Shown piece after piece: positions 8,353 to 16,640 of a stretch of 58,333 nucleotides of DNA (the first letter of the stretch is position 1; each line of letters opens with the position of its first letter). The translations under genes and the position numbers were made by a program. This DNA is from DAOPZJ01 sp964587625 (lineage in GTDB: Bacteria > Bacillota > Clostridia > Oscillospirales > JAKOTC01). The stretch lies in NCBI GenBank assembly GCA_964587625.1, contig CAZPLU010000014.1:1-58333 (forward strand), written 5' to 3'. A model generated the notes under the pieces. That model ran no database searches, had not been told where the DNA came from, and saw only the letters and a list, made by a program, of their open reading frames with translations.

Positions 8353-9012
8353 TTGTTAAAAGAGAGCCATGTCCTTTTGGGGAATTATCTGATCGACCAC
8401 TTTGCCGATGCGGTTCAAAGACGGCATAAAAAGCTGTTTTTGTGGGGTTGCGTCGAGCCGGATTATAATTATCTGACCTATTTGAAAGGTTCACTGAAAA
8501 ACCTGCCGCTTCGGGGACACCATTATCCCAACGGGAAAAGCCGAATTTCGCGGCTGGCCGGGCGGCTGAAGAAAAATCGGCGGCGCAATGGTTTGAATTT
8601 TTACCGCTTGGGGAAGCTGACGCACTATGTCTCAGACGCCTTCACCCATGCGCATAATCCCGGATTCGGCGGGCGCGTGAAAGGACATCGCAGTTATGAG
8701 ATCAAGCTGCACAGCCACTTTCAAAAAGGACTGAGCGAGACGGGGTTTTTGCCGTATCCCGGAAATTCCGGCTCGGCGGAGGCGTTCTTTTTTGAACTGC
8801 ACCGGCAATATGCACAGACCGCCGCAGGGCTCTCCGCCGATTTGGACTATATCATAAAAGTCACCGCTTCGGTGTTTCGCATGCTTGTCCCGGAAGCCGA
8901 CGGCGCCCCCGTCCGCTCCCCAAAACTGTTGCTGGACTGCCTGTACGGAATTTTGCGCAGAGGTGAACGGGAAGACGGGGCCGCCCCGGCTTATTCGGGG
9001 CAGCTCGTATGA
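8353..9012 (+). CDS. Zinc-dependent phospholipase C family protein
   Basis: A 219-residue protein of the zinc-dependent phospholipase C / nuclease P1 fold. The likely metal-binding segments are ESHVLLGNYLIDHF at the N-terminus, WGCVEPDYN, KLTHYVSDAFTHAHNP and the HSH motif near residue 117. I see no signal peptide, so despite the family name it may act inside the cell, and its substrate is unknown. Such proteins are common and uncharacterised in Clostridia. The start is TTG 8353, with GGAG about 9 nt upstream. Confidence 0.85.
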   Translation: MLKESHVLLGNYLIDHFADAVQRRHKKLFLWGCVEPDYNYLTYLKGSLKNLPLRGHHYPNGKSRISRLAGRLKKNRRRNGLNFYRLGKLTHYVSDAFTHAHNPGFGGRVKGHRSYEIKLHSHFQKGLSETGFLPYPGNSGSAEAFFFELHRQYAQTAAGLSADLDYIIKVTASVFRMLVPEADGAPVRSPKLLLDCLYGILRRGEREDGAAPAYSGQLV

Positions 9013-9023
9013 GACAACGTTTT

Positions 9024-9082
9024 TTGTCATATTGAACGGATAAACGGACAGATTTGTCATATTGAACGGATGAACGGACAGA
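9024..9082. repeat. Two tandem copies of a 30-bp unit
   Basis: The unit TTGTCATATTGAACGGAT(A/G), then AACGGACAGA, occurs at 9024-9052 and 9054-9082 with one difference, at a period of 30 bp. It lies between the phospholipase-like gene and the S10 promoter. Confidence 0.85.
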
Positions 9083-9160
9083 ATAGAACAGGTAACTATT
9101 TTTGAAAAAACGAAAAAAACGAAAAAAACTCGGTAAAAACCAAAAAAACTTTAAAAGTGC

Positions 9161-9189
9161 TTGCAATGGGGTTTTGATTGTGTTATACT
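9161..9189 (+). promoter_or_regulatory. Promoter of the S10-spc-alpha superoperon
   Basis: TTGCAA (9161-9166), a 17-bp spacer and TATACT (9184-9189), preceded by an A-rich stretch that could act as an UP element. The rplS promoter at 45980-46008 has nearly the same pattern (TTGCAT-N17-TATACT), which suggests co-regulation of ribosomal genes. Confidence 0.85.
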
Positions 9190-9195
9190 GTCGGG

Positions 9196-9513
9196 GCGCT
9201 TATCTGAAAAGAGCGCTCTTTGTCCAAAAAACAAAGGTTTTACGGCTGTTTTACAGCGTGCGATGAAGCAGAAGGTGGCCGGTCGAAATGCCAGTTTCGA
9301 CTTCCGGCGTAAAGACGAAATGTCTTGAAACCGCTCGGGGGAATTTCTGCGGAGTATGTCCGGTCTTTGAACCGGGCGGATCAATGGTACACCATATACG
9401 TTTACCGTAAAAGGCGTCGCCGGATAACAACGAAAGCACAATCCGGCGATTTTAACGGGAAATTCGCGAAACACGCGGAAGGGTGTACAAAATCGCACAG
9501 AATTTTAGGAGGC
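9196..9513 (+). promoter_or_regulatory. Structured 5' leader of the ribosomal superoperon
   Basis: About 325 nt lie between the promoter and rpsJ, with no convincing gene. Visible helices are: GTCGAAA/TTTCGAC (9282-9288 with 9295-9301, CCGG flanks), AAGAC/GTCTT (9312-9316 with 9322-9326), CCGGT/ACCGG (9360-9364 with 9371-9375), and a 9-bp helix TCGCCGGAT/ATCCGGCGA (9417-9425 with 9441-9449). By analogy it may be an autoregulatory ribosomal-protein leader, such as one bound by L4. That is inference. I see no terminator in it. Confidence 0.6.
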
Positions 9514-9521
9514 GATTTATA

Positions 9522-9833
9522 ATGGCAGTCAGCGAAAAAATCAGAATCAGAATCAAGGGCTACGAACATTCTCTGGTCGACGCGTCCGCGGCAAAGATCG
9601 TCGAGGCCGTCACGAGAACCGGCGCAAAGATCAGCGGCCCCGTGCCGCTGCCGACAGATCGCGAGATCATCACGATCCTGCGTGCCGTTCATAAGTATAA
9701 GGACTCCCGTGAGCAGTTTGAGCTCAAAACCCACAAACGCATGATCGATGTGATCAAACCCACCGGAAAGACCCTCGAAGCGCTCAAAAACCTCGAGCTT
9801 CCCGCCGGCGTCGAAATCGAAATCAAGATTTAA
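9522..9833 (+). CDS. rpsJ: 30S ribosomal protein S10
   Basis: The 103-residue S10 protein of the small-subunit head, also the partner of NusB in antitermination in well-studied bacteria. It opens with EKIRIRIKGYEHSLVDASA and has the usual PLPT loop. The start is ATG 9522 with AGGAGG 8 nt upstream. An open frame from 9483 is only an upstream extension. First gene of the superoperon. A 7-bp hairpin (9863-9869 with 9873-9879) lies in the 76-nt gap to rplC. Confidence 0.97.
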   Translation: MAVSEKIRIRIKGYEHSLVDASAAKIVEAVTRTGAKISGPVPLPTDREIITILRAVHKYKDSREQFELKTHKRMIDVIKPTGKTLEALKNLELPAGVEIEIKI

Positions 9834-9909
9834 TTGTTATTGCGCTTGTTTGACGAGGTCATGTTGACCCAAGGTCAACCAATAACCTGAAAAGGAGTAA
9901 AGAGTCAAG

Positions 9910-10542
9910 ATGAAAAAAGGCATTATCGGAAAAAAGATCGGTATGTCTCAGCTGTTTGACGACAACGGCCGTGTCGTTCCGGTGACCGTCGTGGTCGCGG
10001 GTCCGTGCACCGTCATCGCTAAGAAAACAACCGCGAACGAGGGATATGAATCCGTCGTTTTCGGCTTCGGCGACATCAAGGATAAGCTGGTCAACAGACC
10101 GATGAAAGGGCAGTTCGCCAAAGCGGGCGTTTCGCCAAAGCGCGTGATTAAAGAATTTCGCTTAGAGGACTGCTCGGAATACAAAGTCGGGGATATCGTA
10201 AAAGCGGATGTGTTTGCCGAGGGCGACCGCTGCGACGTCACCGGCATCAGCAAGGGCAAGGGCTTTGCGGGCGTCATCAAGAGATGGAACTTTTCACGTC
10301 TGATCATGAGCCACGGCTCCGGACCGGTCGCCAGACACGGCGGTTCCAGCGGCGCCAACTCCGACCCGTCCCGCGTCCCCAAGGGCAAGAAAATGGCGGG
10401 ACGTCTCGGCGGCGAGCAGGTCACCGTTCAAAACCTCTCGGTCGTCAAGATCGATGCCGAGAATAATCTCATCGCGATCAAGGGCGCCATCCCGGGTCCG
10501 AGGGGCTCTGTCGTGTTTATCAAAGACACGGTCAAGGCGTAA
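9910..10542 (+). CDS. rplC: 50S ribosomal protein L3
   Basis: The 210-residue L3 protein, an early assembly protein whose long loop reaches towards the peptidyl-transferase centre. It begins KKGIIGKKIGMSQLF and carries the conserved RWNFSR and SHGSGPVARHGGS loop. The ribosome site AAAGGAG precedes ATG 9910. It is followed after 12 nt by rplD. Confidence 0.97.
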   Translation: MKKGIIGKKIGMSQLFDDNGRVVPVTVVVAGPCTVIAKKTTANEGYESVVFGFGDIKDKLVNRPMKGQFAKAGVSPKRVIKEFRLEDCSEYKVGDIVKADVFAEGDRCDVTGISKGKGFAGVIKRWNFSRLIMSHGSGPVARHGGSSGANSDPSRVPKGKKMAGRLGGEQVTVQNLSVVKIDAENNLIAIKGAIPGPRGSVVFIKDTVKA

Positions 10543-10554
10543 CGCGGGAGGAGA

Positions 10555-11184
10555 ATGAACATGCCTACATTGAACGTATACAATATCAAAGGCGAAGAAG
10601 TCGGCAAGATGGAGCTCTCCGATGCGGTGTTCGGCATCAAGCCCAATGCCGCCGCGATGCATGCCGTCGTGGTCAATTATCTCGCCAACCGGCGCCAGGG
10701 CACACAGTCGACCAAGACCCGCGCCGAAGTCAGCGGCGGCGGCAGAAAGCCGTGGCGGCAAAAGGGAACCGGCCGTGCCAGACAGGGCTCCACCCGCGCA
10801 CCGCATTTTACACACGGCGGCGTCGCGTTCGGACCCAAACCGCGTGATTACCGCTATTCGCTCAACAAAAAGCTCAAGCGGCTCGCGATGAAATCCGCGC
10901 TTTCCTCCAAGGTGGCCGAGGGCTCCGTCATCGTGCTCGACGACATCGCGCTTGAAGAGATCAAAACCAAGACCATGGCCGACATTCTTGCGGCGGTCGG
11001 ATTCAAAAACAAAGCGCTGCTTGTCATGCCGGAAATCGACGAAAAAGTGCTGCTGAGCGCCCGCAATATCGACGGCGTGACCCCGACGATCACCGGCGAA
11101 ATCAACGTCTATGACATTCTCAACAACAACCAAATGATCATCGTCAAAGCGGCGGTCGAAAAACTCGCGGAGGTGTACGCATAA
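10555..11184 (+). CDS. rplD: 50S ribosomal protein L4
   Basis: The 209-residue L4 protein, with the exit-tunnel loop ending GGGRKPWRQKGTGRARQGS, the drug-resistance hot spot in other bacteria. L4 is a known feedback repressor of S10 operons in enterobacteria. The start is ATG 10555, or ATG 10561, which has better spacing (9 nt) from GGAGG. It overlaps rplW by one base (TAATG). Confidence 0.96.
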   Translation: MNMPTLNVYNIKGEEVGKMELSDAVFGIKPNAAAMHAVVVNYLANRRQGTQSTKTRAEVSGGGRKPWRQKGTGRARQGSTRAPHFTHGGVAFGPKPRDYRYSLNKKLKRLAMKSALSSKVAEGSVIVLDDIALEEIKTKTMADILAAVGFKNKALLVMPEIDEKVLLSARNIDGVTPTITGEINVYDILNNNQMIIVKAAVEKLAEVYA

Positions 11185-11477
11185 TGAAAACGCCACAGGA
11201 TATCATCATCCGCCCGATCGTGACCGAGTCCTCCATGGCGGGCGTCGCGTTAAAGAAATACACCTTTGAAGTGAGCAAAGAGGCCGATAAGATCGAAATC
11301 GCAAAAGCGGTCGAAAATCTGTTCGGCGTCAAAGTCGAAAAGGTGAATACGCTGCATGTGCGCGGACGCAAAAAGAGAGTCCGTGCGGTACCCGGGTACA
11401 CATCGTCTTGGAAAAAAGCGGTTGTGACATTGACACCCACATCGAAGGGCATTGAGTTCTTCGAGGGCATGAACTGA
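11184..11477 (+). CDS. rplW: 50S ribosomal protein L23
   Basis: The 97-residue L23 protein at the exit-tunnel rim, docking site for trigger factor and SRP. It begins MKTPQDIIIRPIVTESS and has the RGRKKRVR loop. It overlaps the rplD stop. A 107-nt gap to rplB follows, with one small hairpin (CCGCG/CGCGG) and no gene. Confidence 0.96.
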   Translation: MKTPQDIIIRPIVTESSMAGVALKKYTFEVSKEADKIEIAKAVENLFGVKVEKVNTLHVRGRKKRVRAVPGYTSSWKKAVVTLTPTSKGIEFFEGMN

Positions 11478-11584
11478 TATAAAAGTTCAGACATCCGAAC
11501 GCAACCGCGTAAAATCGCGGAAGCAGGAACGTATGGGCGCAGTTGCCGCGCGTCCGCAAAACCGATTGAGGAGTGTGAAATCAA

Positions 11585-12418
11585 ATGGCCATTAAGAGTT
11601 ATCGTCCCACGACGCCCTCGCGCCGCGGGATGACGGTCGCGGATTATTCCAAGCTCAGCAAAACGCCGCCCGAAAAGAGCTTGCTCAAGACAATCAAAAA
11701 AAATTCCGGCAGAAACAATACCGGTCGGATCACAGTCAGACACCGCGGCGGCGGTTATCGTGTCAAGTATCGCGTTATCGACTTCAAACGCAACAGAAAC
11801 GACATGCCCGCCACGGTCAAGACCATCGAATATGACCCCAACCGCAGCGCGTTTATCGCACTGATCGAATATGAGGACGGCGTTTTGAATTACATCATCG
11901 CGCCGCATGATCTCAAGGTCGGCGACACCGTGACCAGCGGAGAATCCGCGGACATCAAACCCGGCAACGCGCTGCCGCTCGCGTCCATCCCGTCCGGCAC
12001 GTTCGTCCACAACATCGAACTGCACCCCGGAAAAGGCGCGCAATTGGTCAGAGCCGCGGGCAGCATGGCGCAGTTGATGGCAAAAGAGAACGGTTATGCG
12101 CTGATCCGTCTCCCGTCCGGCGAAATCCGCAATGTCCCCCTGAACTGCAACGCCACGATCGGTCAGGTCAGCAATCTCGACCATGAGAATGTCAACTACG
12201 GCAAAGCGGGCAGAAGACGCCATATGGGTTGGCGCCCGTCAGTGCGCGGTTCGGTCATGAACCCCAACGACCACCCGCACGGCGGCGGTGAAGGCAAATC
12301 CCCGATCGGTCGTTCCGGCCCGGTTACACCCTGGGGAAAACCGACCCTCGGGTATAAGACCAGAGATAAACACGCGCGCACCGATAAGTTCATCATCAAG
12401 CGCCGTAATGTCAAGTAA
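11585..12418 (+). CDS. rplB: 50S ribosomal protein L2
   Basis: The 277-residue L2 protein, needed for peptidyl-transferase activity and subunit joining. It has the KSYRPTTPSRRG start, GRNNTGRITVRHRGGG and the functional MNPNDHPHGGGEG loop with the conserved histidine. The ribosome site GAGGAG lies 11 nt before ATG 11585. Confidence 0.97.
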   Translation: MAIKSYRPTTPSRRGMTVADYSKLSKTPPEKSLLKTIKKNSGRNNTGRITVRHRGGGYRVKYRVIDFKRNRNDMPATVKTIEYDPNRSAFIALIEYEDGVLNYIIAPHDLKVGDTVTSGESADIKPGNALPLASIPSGTFVHNIELHPGKGAQLVRAAGSMAQLMAKENGYALIRLPSGEIRNVPLNCNATIGQVSNLDHENVNYGKAGRRRHMGWRPSVRGSVMNPNDHPHGGGEGKSPIGRSGPVTPWGKPTLGYKTRDKHARTDKFIIKRRNVK

Positions 12419-12433
12419 GGAGGACTGTTATAA

Positions 12434-12715
12434 ATGGGAAGAAGCGTTAAGAAAGGACCGTTTGTGCAGCCCGTACTGCTTGAGCGGATACAAAAAATGA
12501 ATCAAAAAGGGGAAAAACGGGTTTTGAAGACCTGGAGCCGCGCATCGACGATTTTCCCCGATTTCGTGGGTCATACCATCGCTGTCCATGACGGAAGAAA
12601 ACACGTTCCGGTCTATATCACCGAGGACATGGTGGGTCACCGTCTCGGCGAATTCGCGCCGACACGCGTGTTCCGCGGACACAGCGGGTCCAAGACCTCC
12701 AACACCCGCAATTAG
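12434..12715 (+). CDS. rpsS: 30S ribosomal protein S19
   Basis: The 93-residue S19 protein of the small-subunit head. It has the typical GRSVKKGPFVQP start and the GHRLGEFAPTRVFRGHSG end. The ribosome site AGGAGGA lies upstream of ATG 12434. Its place between rplB and rplV is standard. Confidence 0.97.
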   Translation: MGRSVKKGPFVQPVLLERIQKMNQKGEKRVLKTWSRASTIFPDFVGHTIAVHDGRKHVPVYITEDMVGHRLGEFAPTRVFRGHSGSKTSNTRN

Positions 12716-12735
12716 GCGTAAAGGAGACAAATTGT

Positions 12736-13071
12736 ATGGAAGCGAAAGCATATCTCCGGCACGCCCGGATTTCACCGCGCAAGGTCTGCATCGTGCTGGA
12801 TTTGATTCGAAACAAACCGGTCGACGAGGCGTCCGCGATTTTGAAGTACACCCCCAAAGCCGCCAGCCCGCTGTGCCTGAAGCTGCTCAACTCCGCCGTC
12901 GCCAATGCCGAAAACAACTACGGCATGGATCACGGCAAGCTCGTCGTCAGCCAGTGTTTTGCGGCGCCGGGTCCGATGTTGAAACGGATGCGCGCGCAGT
13001 CCAAAGGACGCGGCGTTCGGATTTTAAAACGCACATCGCATATCACAATTGCGGTTGCGGAAAAAGAGTAA
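12736..13071 (+). CDS. rplV: 50S ribosomal protein L22
   Basis: The 111-residue L22 protein. Its long hairpin lines the exit tunnel next to L4. It begins MEAKAYLRHARISPRKV, and the hairpin includes PMLKRMRAQSKGRG. AAGGAG precedes ATG 12736. rpsC follows after 15 nt. Confidence 0.97.
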   Translation: MEAKAYLRHARISPRKVCIVLDLIRNKPVDEASAILKYTPKAASPLCLKLLNSAVANAENNYGMDHGKLVVSQCFAAPGPMLKRMRAQSKGRGVRILKRTSHITIAVAEKE

Positions 13072-13086
13072 GGAGGAAAAGCGAAA

Positions 13087-13827
13087 ATGGGTCAGAAAGT
13101 AAATCCCAACGGCCTGAGAGTCGGCGTCATTCGCGACTGGGATTCCAGATGGTATTCCTCCAAGAAGGATTTTGCCCGGAAATTGGTCGGCGACTATAAA
13201 TTGCGTGAATTCCTGAAAAAGGAACTGTATTCCGCCGGCGTTCCGACGATTGAGATCGAACGCAGGTCCGGCAAGATATTTTTGAAGATCCACTGCGCAC
13301 GCCCCGGTAAAATCATCGGGAGAGGCGGTATGGAGCTCGAGAATCTGCGCACCAAGTGCAAACAGATGATGGGCGAGCCCGTCCAAATCGACATCGTCGA
13401 GGTCAGGGCCCCCAACCAGAACGCCCAGCTCGTCGCAGAGGAGATCGCAAGCTGCCTCGAACGCCGTATGGCTTTCCGCCGTGCGATGAAGCAGGCGATG
13501 TTCAACTCCACCAGAGCCGGCGCAAGGGGTATCAAGACCTGTGTCTCGGGGCGTTTGGGCGGCGCGGAGATCGCCAGAAGAGAGAATTATCACGAGGGCA
13601 CCATTCCGCTGCAGACCCTGCGCGCCGACATCGACTACGGCTTCGCAGAGGCGAAAACCACCTACGGCCGCATCGGCTGCAAGGTCTGGATTTATCGCGG
13701 CGAGATCATTGTCGATACGAGACGTCCGCGCAGAGAGGACCGCGACAACAGAGGTCCCCGTGACAACCGTTCTGCGCGTGACAACCGAGACCGCAGAGAA
13801 GGAGGAAAAGGCAATGTTAATGCCTAA
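13087..13827 (+). CDS. rpsC: 30S ribosomal protein S3
   Basis: The 246-residue S3 protein at the mRNA entry site (helicase region). It opens MGQKVNPNGLRVGVIRDWDS, has a KH domain with GRGGMELE and the C-terminal domain with YGRIGCKVWIYRGE. The tail (about 215-246) is a low-complexity Arg-Asp-Asn stretch with repeated RDNR units, longer than in many relatives. The 3' end overlaps rplP by 14 nt. Confidence 0.97.
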   Translation: MGQKVNPNGLRVGVIRDWDSRWYSSKKDFARKLVGDYKLREFLKKELYSAGVPTIEIERRSGKIFLKIHCARPGKIIGRGGMELENLRTKCKQMMGEPVQIDIVEVRAPNQNAQLVAEEIASCLERRMAFRRAMKQAMFNSTRAGARGIKTCVSGRLGGAEIARRENYHEGTIPLQTLRADIDYGFAEAKTTYGRIGCKVWIYRGEIIVDTRRPRREDRDNRGPRDNRSARDNRDRREGGKGNVNA

Positions 13828-14239
13828 GCGCGTGAAATATCGCCGTGTTCATCGCGGCCGTATGAAGGGCGTCGCCGTTCGCGGAACCGAAGTCACCTAC
13901 GGTGATTATGGTTTGATGGCAATTCAACCCGGTTGGGTCAAATCCAATCAGATCGAAGCGGCGCGTATTGCCTTGACCCGCTCCATCAAAAGAGGCGGTC
14001 AGGTGTGGATTAAAGTATTTCCCGACAAGCCCGTGACCGAGAAACCCGCCGAGACCCGCATGGGCTCCGGTAAGGGATCCCCCGAATATTGGGTGGCGGT
14101 CGTCAAGCCGGGCAGGGTGATGTTCGAGATCAGCGGCGTCGATGAGGAGACGGCCAGAGAAGCCGCCCGTTTGGCCAGTCACAAACTGCCGATCAAAACC
14201 AAATTCGTCAGTAAACAAAAGGCGGGTGACGCAGAATGA
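13814..14239 (+). CDS. rplP: 50S ribosomal protein L16
   Basis: The 141-residue L16 protein, which helps shape the A-site and joins late in assembly. It begins MLMPKRVKYRRVHRGRMKG and contains GSGKGSPEYWVAVVKPG. The start is ATG 13814, inside the end of rpsC, with AAGGAGG 9 nt upstream. The open frame back to 13541 is the shadow of rpsC. It overlaps rpmC by ATGA. Confidence 0.96.
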   Translation: MLMPKRVKYRRVHRGRMKGVAVRGTEVTYGDYGLMAIQPGWVKSNQIEAARIALTRSIKRGGQVWIKVFPDKPVTEKPAETRMGSGKGSPEYWVAVVKPGRVMFEISGVDEETAREAARLASHKLPIKTKFVSKQKAGDAE

Positions 14240-14439
14240 AGATGAAAGAGATCAAGGACTTAAGTTTGGCCGAACTCGAGACCAAACTCACCGACCTCAA
14301 GCAGGAGCTCTTTAACCTGCGTTTCCAGCATTCCATCAATCAACTTGAAAACCCCAATCGCCTGCCGCAGCTGCGCAAGGACATCGCCCGGGTCAAGACC
14401 CAGATGACCATCAAGAGCAGCGAGAGCGCGAACGCTTGA
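14236..14439 (+). CDS. rpmC: 50S ribosomal protein L29
   Basis: The 67-residue L29 protein near the tunnel exit. It is all helical, beginning MKMKEIKDLSLAELETKL, with the typical KQELFNLRFQ. It starts within the rplP stop (ATGA), so the two are translationally coupled. Confidence 0.96.
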   Translation: MKMKEIKDLSLAELETKLTDLKQELFNLRFQHSINQLENPNRLPQLRKDIARVKTQMTIKSSESANA

Positions 14440-14457
14440 TAAGGAGGGGAAAACGCT

Positions 14458-14718
14458 ATGGAAATTGCAAGAAATTTGAGAAAACTCAAGACCGGTAAGG
14501 TCGTCAGCGACAAGATGGATAAGACCGTCGTCGTTGAAGTCGTCGACAGCGTCAAGCACCCGCTTTACAAGAAAATCATCAGGAGCACCACCAAATTCAA
14601 GGCGCATGACGAAAACAACGAATGCAAGATCGGCGATACCGTCGAGATCACCGAGACCCGTCCGCTGTCCAAGGACAAGAGATGGCGCGTCTCCGAGATC
14701 CTCGAGAGAGCCAAGTAA
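14458..14718 (+). CDS. rpsQ: 30S ribosomal protein S17
   Basis: The 86-residue S17 protein, a primary 16S rRNA binder. It has the GKVVSDKMDKTVVVEV start, the HPLYKKIIRSTTKFKAHDE loop and the GDTVEITETRPLSKDKRW signature. AAGGAGG precedes ATG 14458. Confidence 0.97.
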   Translation: MEIARNLRKLKTGKVVSDKMDKTVVVEVVDSVKHPLYKKIIRSTTKFKAHDENNECKIGDTVEITETRPLSKDKRWRVSEILERAK

Positions 14719-14733
14719 GGGAGGACAAGGAAC

Positions 14734-15102
14734 GTGATTCAACAGCAGACCTACCTGAAAGTCGCCGATAATACGGGCGCCAAGGAACTGATGTGCATCA
14801 GGGTCCTCGGCGGCACCCGCAGAAAATATGCCAACATCGGCGACGTCATCGTCGCTTCGGTCAAAAAAGCGACGCCCGGCGGCGTGGTCAAAAAAGGCGA
14901 AGTCGTCAGAGCGGTCGTCGTGCGCACCGCCTCCGGCCTGCGCAGGAATGACGGCACCTACATCAGATTTGACGAAAACGCCGCCGTCATCATCAAGGAA
15001 GACAAAAATCCCAAGGGCACCCGTATCTTCGGGCCGGTCGCAAGAGAGCTGCGCGAAAAGGATTATATGAAAATCCTCTCGCTGGCCCCGGAAGTCCTTT
15101 AG
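14734..15102 (+). CDS. rplN: 50S ribosomal protein L14
   Basis: The 122-residue L14 protein at the subunit interface and the docking site of RsfS. It begins MIQQQTYLKVADNTGAKEL and ends with the typical REKDYMKILSLAPEVL. The start is GTG 14734 with GGGAGG about 9 nt upstream. Confidence 0.97.
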   Translation: MIQQQTYLKVADNTGAKELMCIRVLGGTRRKYANIGDVIVASVKKATPGGVVKKGEVVRAVVVRTASGLRRNDGTYIRFDENAAVIIKEDKNPKGTRIFGPVARELREKDYMKILSLAPEVL

Positions 15103-15117
15103 AAAGGTGTGTAGAAA

Positions 15118-15444
15118 ATGATGAGTAAAATGCACATCAAATCCGGCGATACCGTGATGGTCATCTCCGGTACCGACAAGGGTAAAAAGGGCAAAGTCAT
15201 CGCGGTCAGCCCCGACGAGGGCAAGGTCATCGTCGAAAAGGTTCGGATCGTGTCCAAGCACGTCAAACCGCGCAAAGAGGGCGAAGCGGGCGGCATCATC
15301 AAAGGCGAGAGCGCGCTGTATGCCTCTAAAGTCATGCTGATCTGTCCCAAATGCGGCGTCGCGACCAGAGTCGGGCGCGCGCTCGACAAGAACGGTAAAA
15401 AAGTCCGCGTCTGCCGGCAGCCCAAATGCGGCAATATGTTTTAA
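15118..15444 (+). CDS. rplX: 50S ribosomal protein L24, with C-terminal cysteine ribbon
   Basis: The 108-residue L24 protein, an assembly initiator. The KOW motif is near the start (GDTVMVISGTDKGKKGKVI). The C-terminus carries two cysteine pairs, CPKC near residue 78 and CRQPKC near residue 99. This looks like a zinc ribbon and is present in many clostridial L24 proteins. The gene overlaps the upstream extension of rplE, but not its true start. The start is ATG 15118 or the adjacent ATG 15121. Confidence 0.96.
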   Translation: MMSKMHIKSGDTVMVISGTDKGKKGKVIAVSPDEGKVIVEKVRIVSKHVKPRKEGEAGGIIKGESALYASKVMLICPKCGVATRVGRALDKNGKKVRVCRQPKCGNMF

Positions 15445-15458
15445 GGGGTACGAAAATT

Positions 15459-15998
15459 ATGTCAAGATTAAAAGTGAAGTACACCAATGAGATTGCCGGC
15501 GAGTTGATGAAGAAGTTCAATTACAAGAGCGTCATGCAGATTCCAAAGATGGAAAAAGTCGTTATCAACGTCGCCAGCGGCGACTGCAAGGACAACGCCA
15601 AGGTGCTTGACGCCATTCTCGGCGATTTGGCCGTCATCACCGGCCAAAAGGGCATCCCCTGCGTGGCCAAGAAATCGGTTGCGAACTTCAAGCTCCGCCA
15701 GGGCAACATCATCGGCGCAAAGGTCACGCTGCGCGGCGAGCGTATGTATGACTTCATCGACCGGTTTTTCAACGCGGCGCTTGCGCGTGTGCGTGACTTC
15801 AGAGGGATCAGCCCCAATTCGTTCGACGGCCGCGGCAACTATTCCATGGGCGTAAAAGAACAGCTGATCTTCCCCGAAATCGAATATGACAAGATCGACG
15901 CGGTGCGCGGCATGGACATCTGCTTCGTGACCACCGCAAAAACAGACGAAGAGGCCCGTGAACTGCTTGCAGCGCTCGGCGCCCCGTTCGCAAGATAA
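15459..15998 (+). CDS. rplE: 50S ribosomal protein L5
   Basis: The 179-residue L5 protein of the central protuberance, which contacts 5S rRNA and P-site tRNA. It begins MSRLKVKYTNEIAGELMKKF and contains the RGERMYDFIDR and RDFRGISPNSFDGRGNYSMG signatures. I place the start at ATG 15459, not at 15426, because family members begin there and AAGGGG lies about 10 nt upstream. Confidence 0.96.
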   Translation: MSRLKVKYTNEIAGELMKKFNYKSVMQIPKMEKVVINVASGDCKDNAKVLDAILGDLAVITGQKGIPCVAKKSVANFKLRQGNIIGAKVTLRGERMYDFIDRFFNAALARVRDFRGISPNSFDGRGNYSMGVKEQLIFPEIEYDKIDAVRGMDICFVTTAKTDEEARELLAALGAPFAR

Positions 15999-16015
15999 AG
16001 TGAGGAGGGAAGACC

Positions 16016-16201
16016 GTGGCTAAAACATCTCAAAAGATTCGTCAGGCCAGACCTGCCAAGTTCAGCACCCGCGCGTATACCCGCTGCAGGATCTGCGGCA
16101 GGCCCCACGCTTACCTCAGTAAATTCGGTATCTGCCGTATCTGCTTCCGCAATCTGGCATATAAAGGTCAGATTCCGGGCGTGAGAAAAGCCAGTTGGTA
16201 A
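16016..16201 (+). CDS. rpsZ: 30S ribosomal protein S14, type Z (zinc)
   Basis: The short, 61-residue zinc form of S14. Ligands are Cys24 and Cys27 (CRICG) and Cys40 and Cys43 (CRICF). The start is GTG 16016 with GAGGAGG upstream. The standard spc order places it between rplE and rpsH. Confidence 0.97.
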   Translation: MAKTSQKIRQARPAKFSTRAYTRCRICGRPHAYLSKFGICRICFRNLAYKGQIPGVRKASW

Positions 16202-16219
16202 GTAGAAGGAGGAAAAACC

Positions 16220-16624
16220 ATGCAGGTTACAGACAGCATCGCCGATATGCTCACCAGAATTCGGAACGCGAGCTCGGCAAAACATGCAAGCGTTGATATT
16301 CCCGCTTCCAACATGAAGGCGAGCATCGCTAAAATCCTCGTCAACGAGGGCTATATCAACGCATACGAGACCATCGACGACGGCGTCCAGGGCGTCATCC
16401 GCGTGACGTTGAAATACGGTTCGGGCAAGATCAAGACCTCCGCTCTGACCGGCCTTCGCCGCGTTTCCAAACCGGGGCTGCGTATTTACGCGAGCTGCGA
16501 GGAGATGCCCAAGGTCATGAAGGGCTTAGGCATCGCAATCGTCTCGACTTCCAAAGGCGTTATGACCGATAAAGAGGCGCGCAAACAAAACGTCGGCGGC
16601 GAAGTGCTGGCCTACGTCTGGTAA
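16220..16624 (+). CDS. rpsH: 30S ribosomal protein S8
   Basis: The 134-residue S8 protein, central-domain assembly protein and the spc repressor in enterobacteria. It begins MQVTDSIADMLTRIRNASSA and ends in the conserved MTDKEARKQNVGGEVLAYVW. AAGGAGG precedes ATG 16220. Confidence 0.97.
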   Translation: MQVTDSIADMLTRIRNASSAKHASVDIPASNMKASIAKILVNEGYINAYETIDDGVQGVIRVTLKYGSGKIKTSALTGLRRVSKPGLRIYASCEEMPKVMKGLGIAIVSTSKGVMTDKEARKQNVGGEVLAYVW

Positions 16625-16640
16625 GGAAAGGAATATAATC

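Noticed and set aside
8128..9082. Possible CRISPR array from the short tandem repeats
   Set aside because: Only two copies each, with no unique spacers and no cas genes.
10294..12223. Minus-strand frames of 300 and 359 codons over the ribosomal genes
   Set aside because: They overlie rplC to rplB completely and have no recognisable domains.
14260..15261. Minus-strand frame of 333 codons over rpmC-rplX
   Set aside because: Asp-, Phe- and His-rich composition is that of an antisense shadow.
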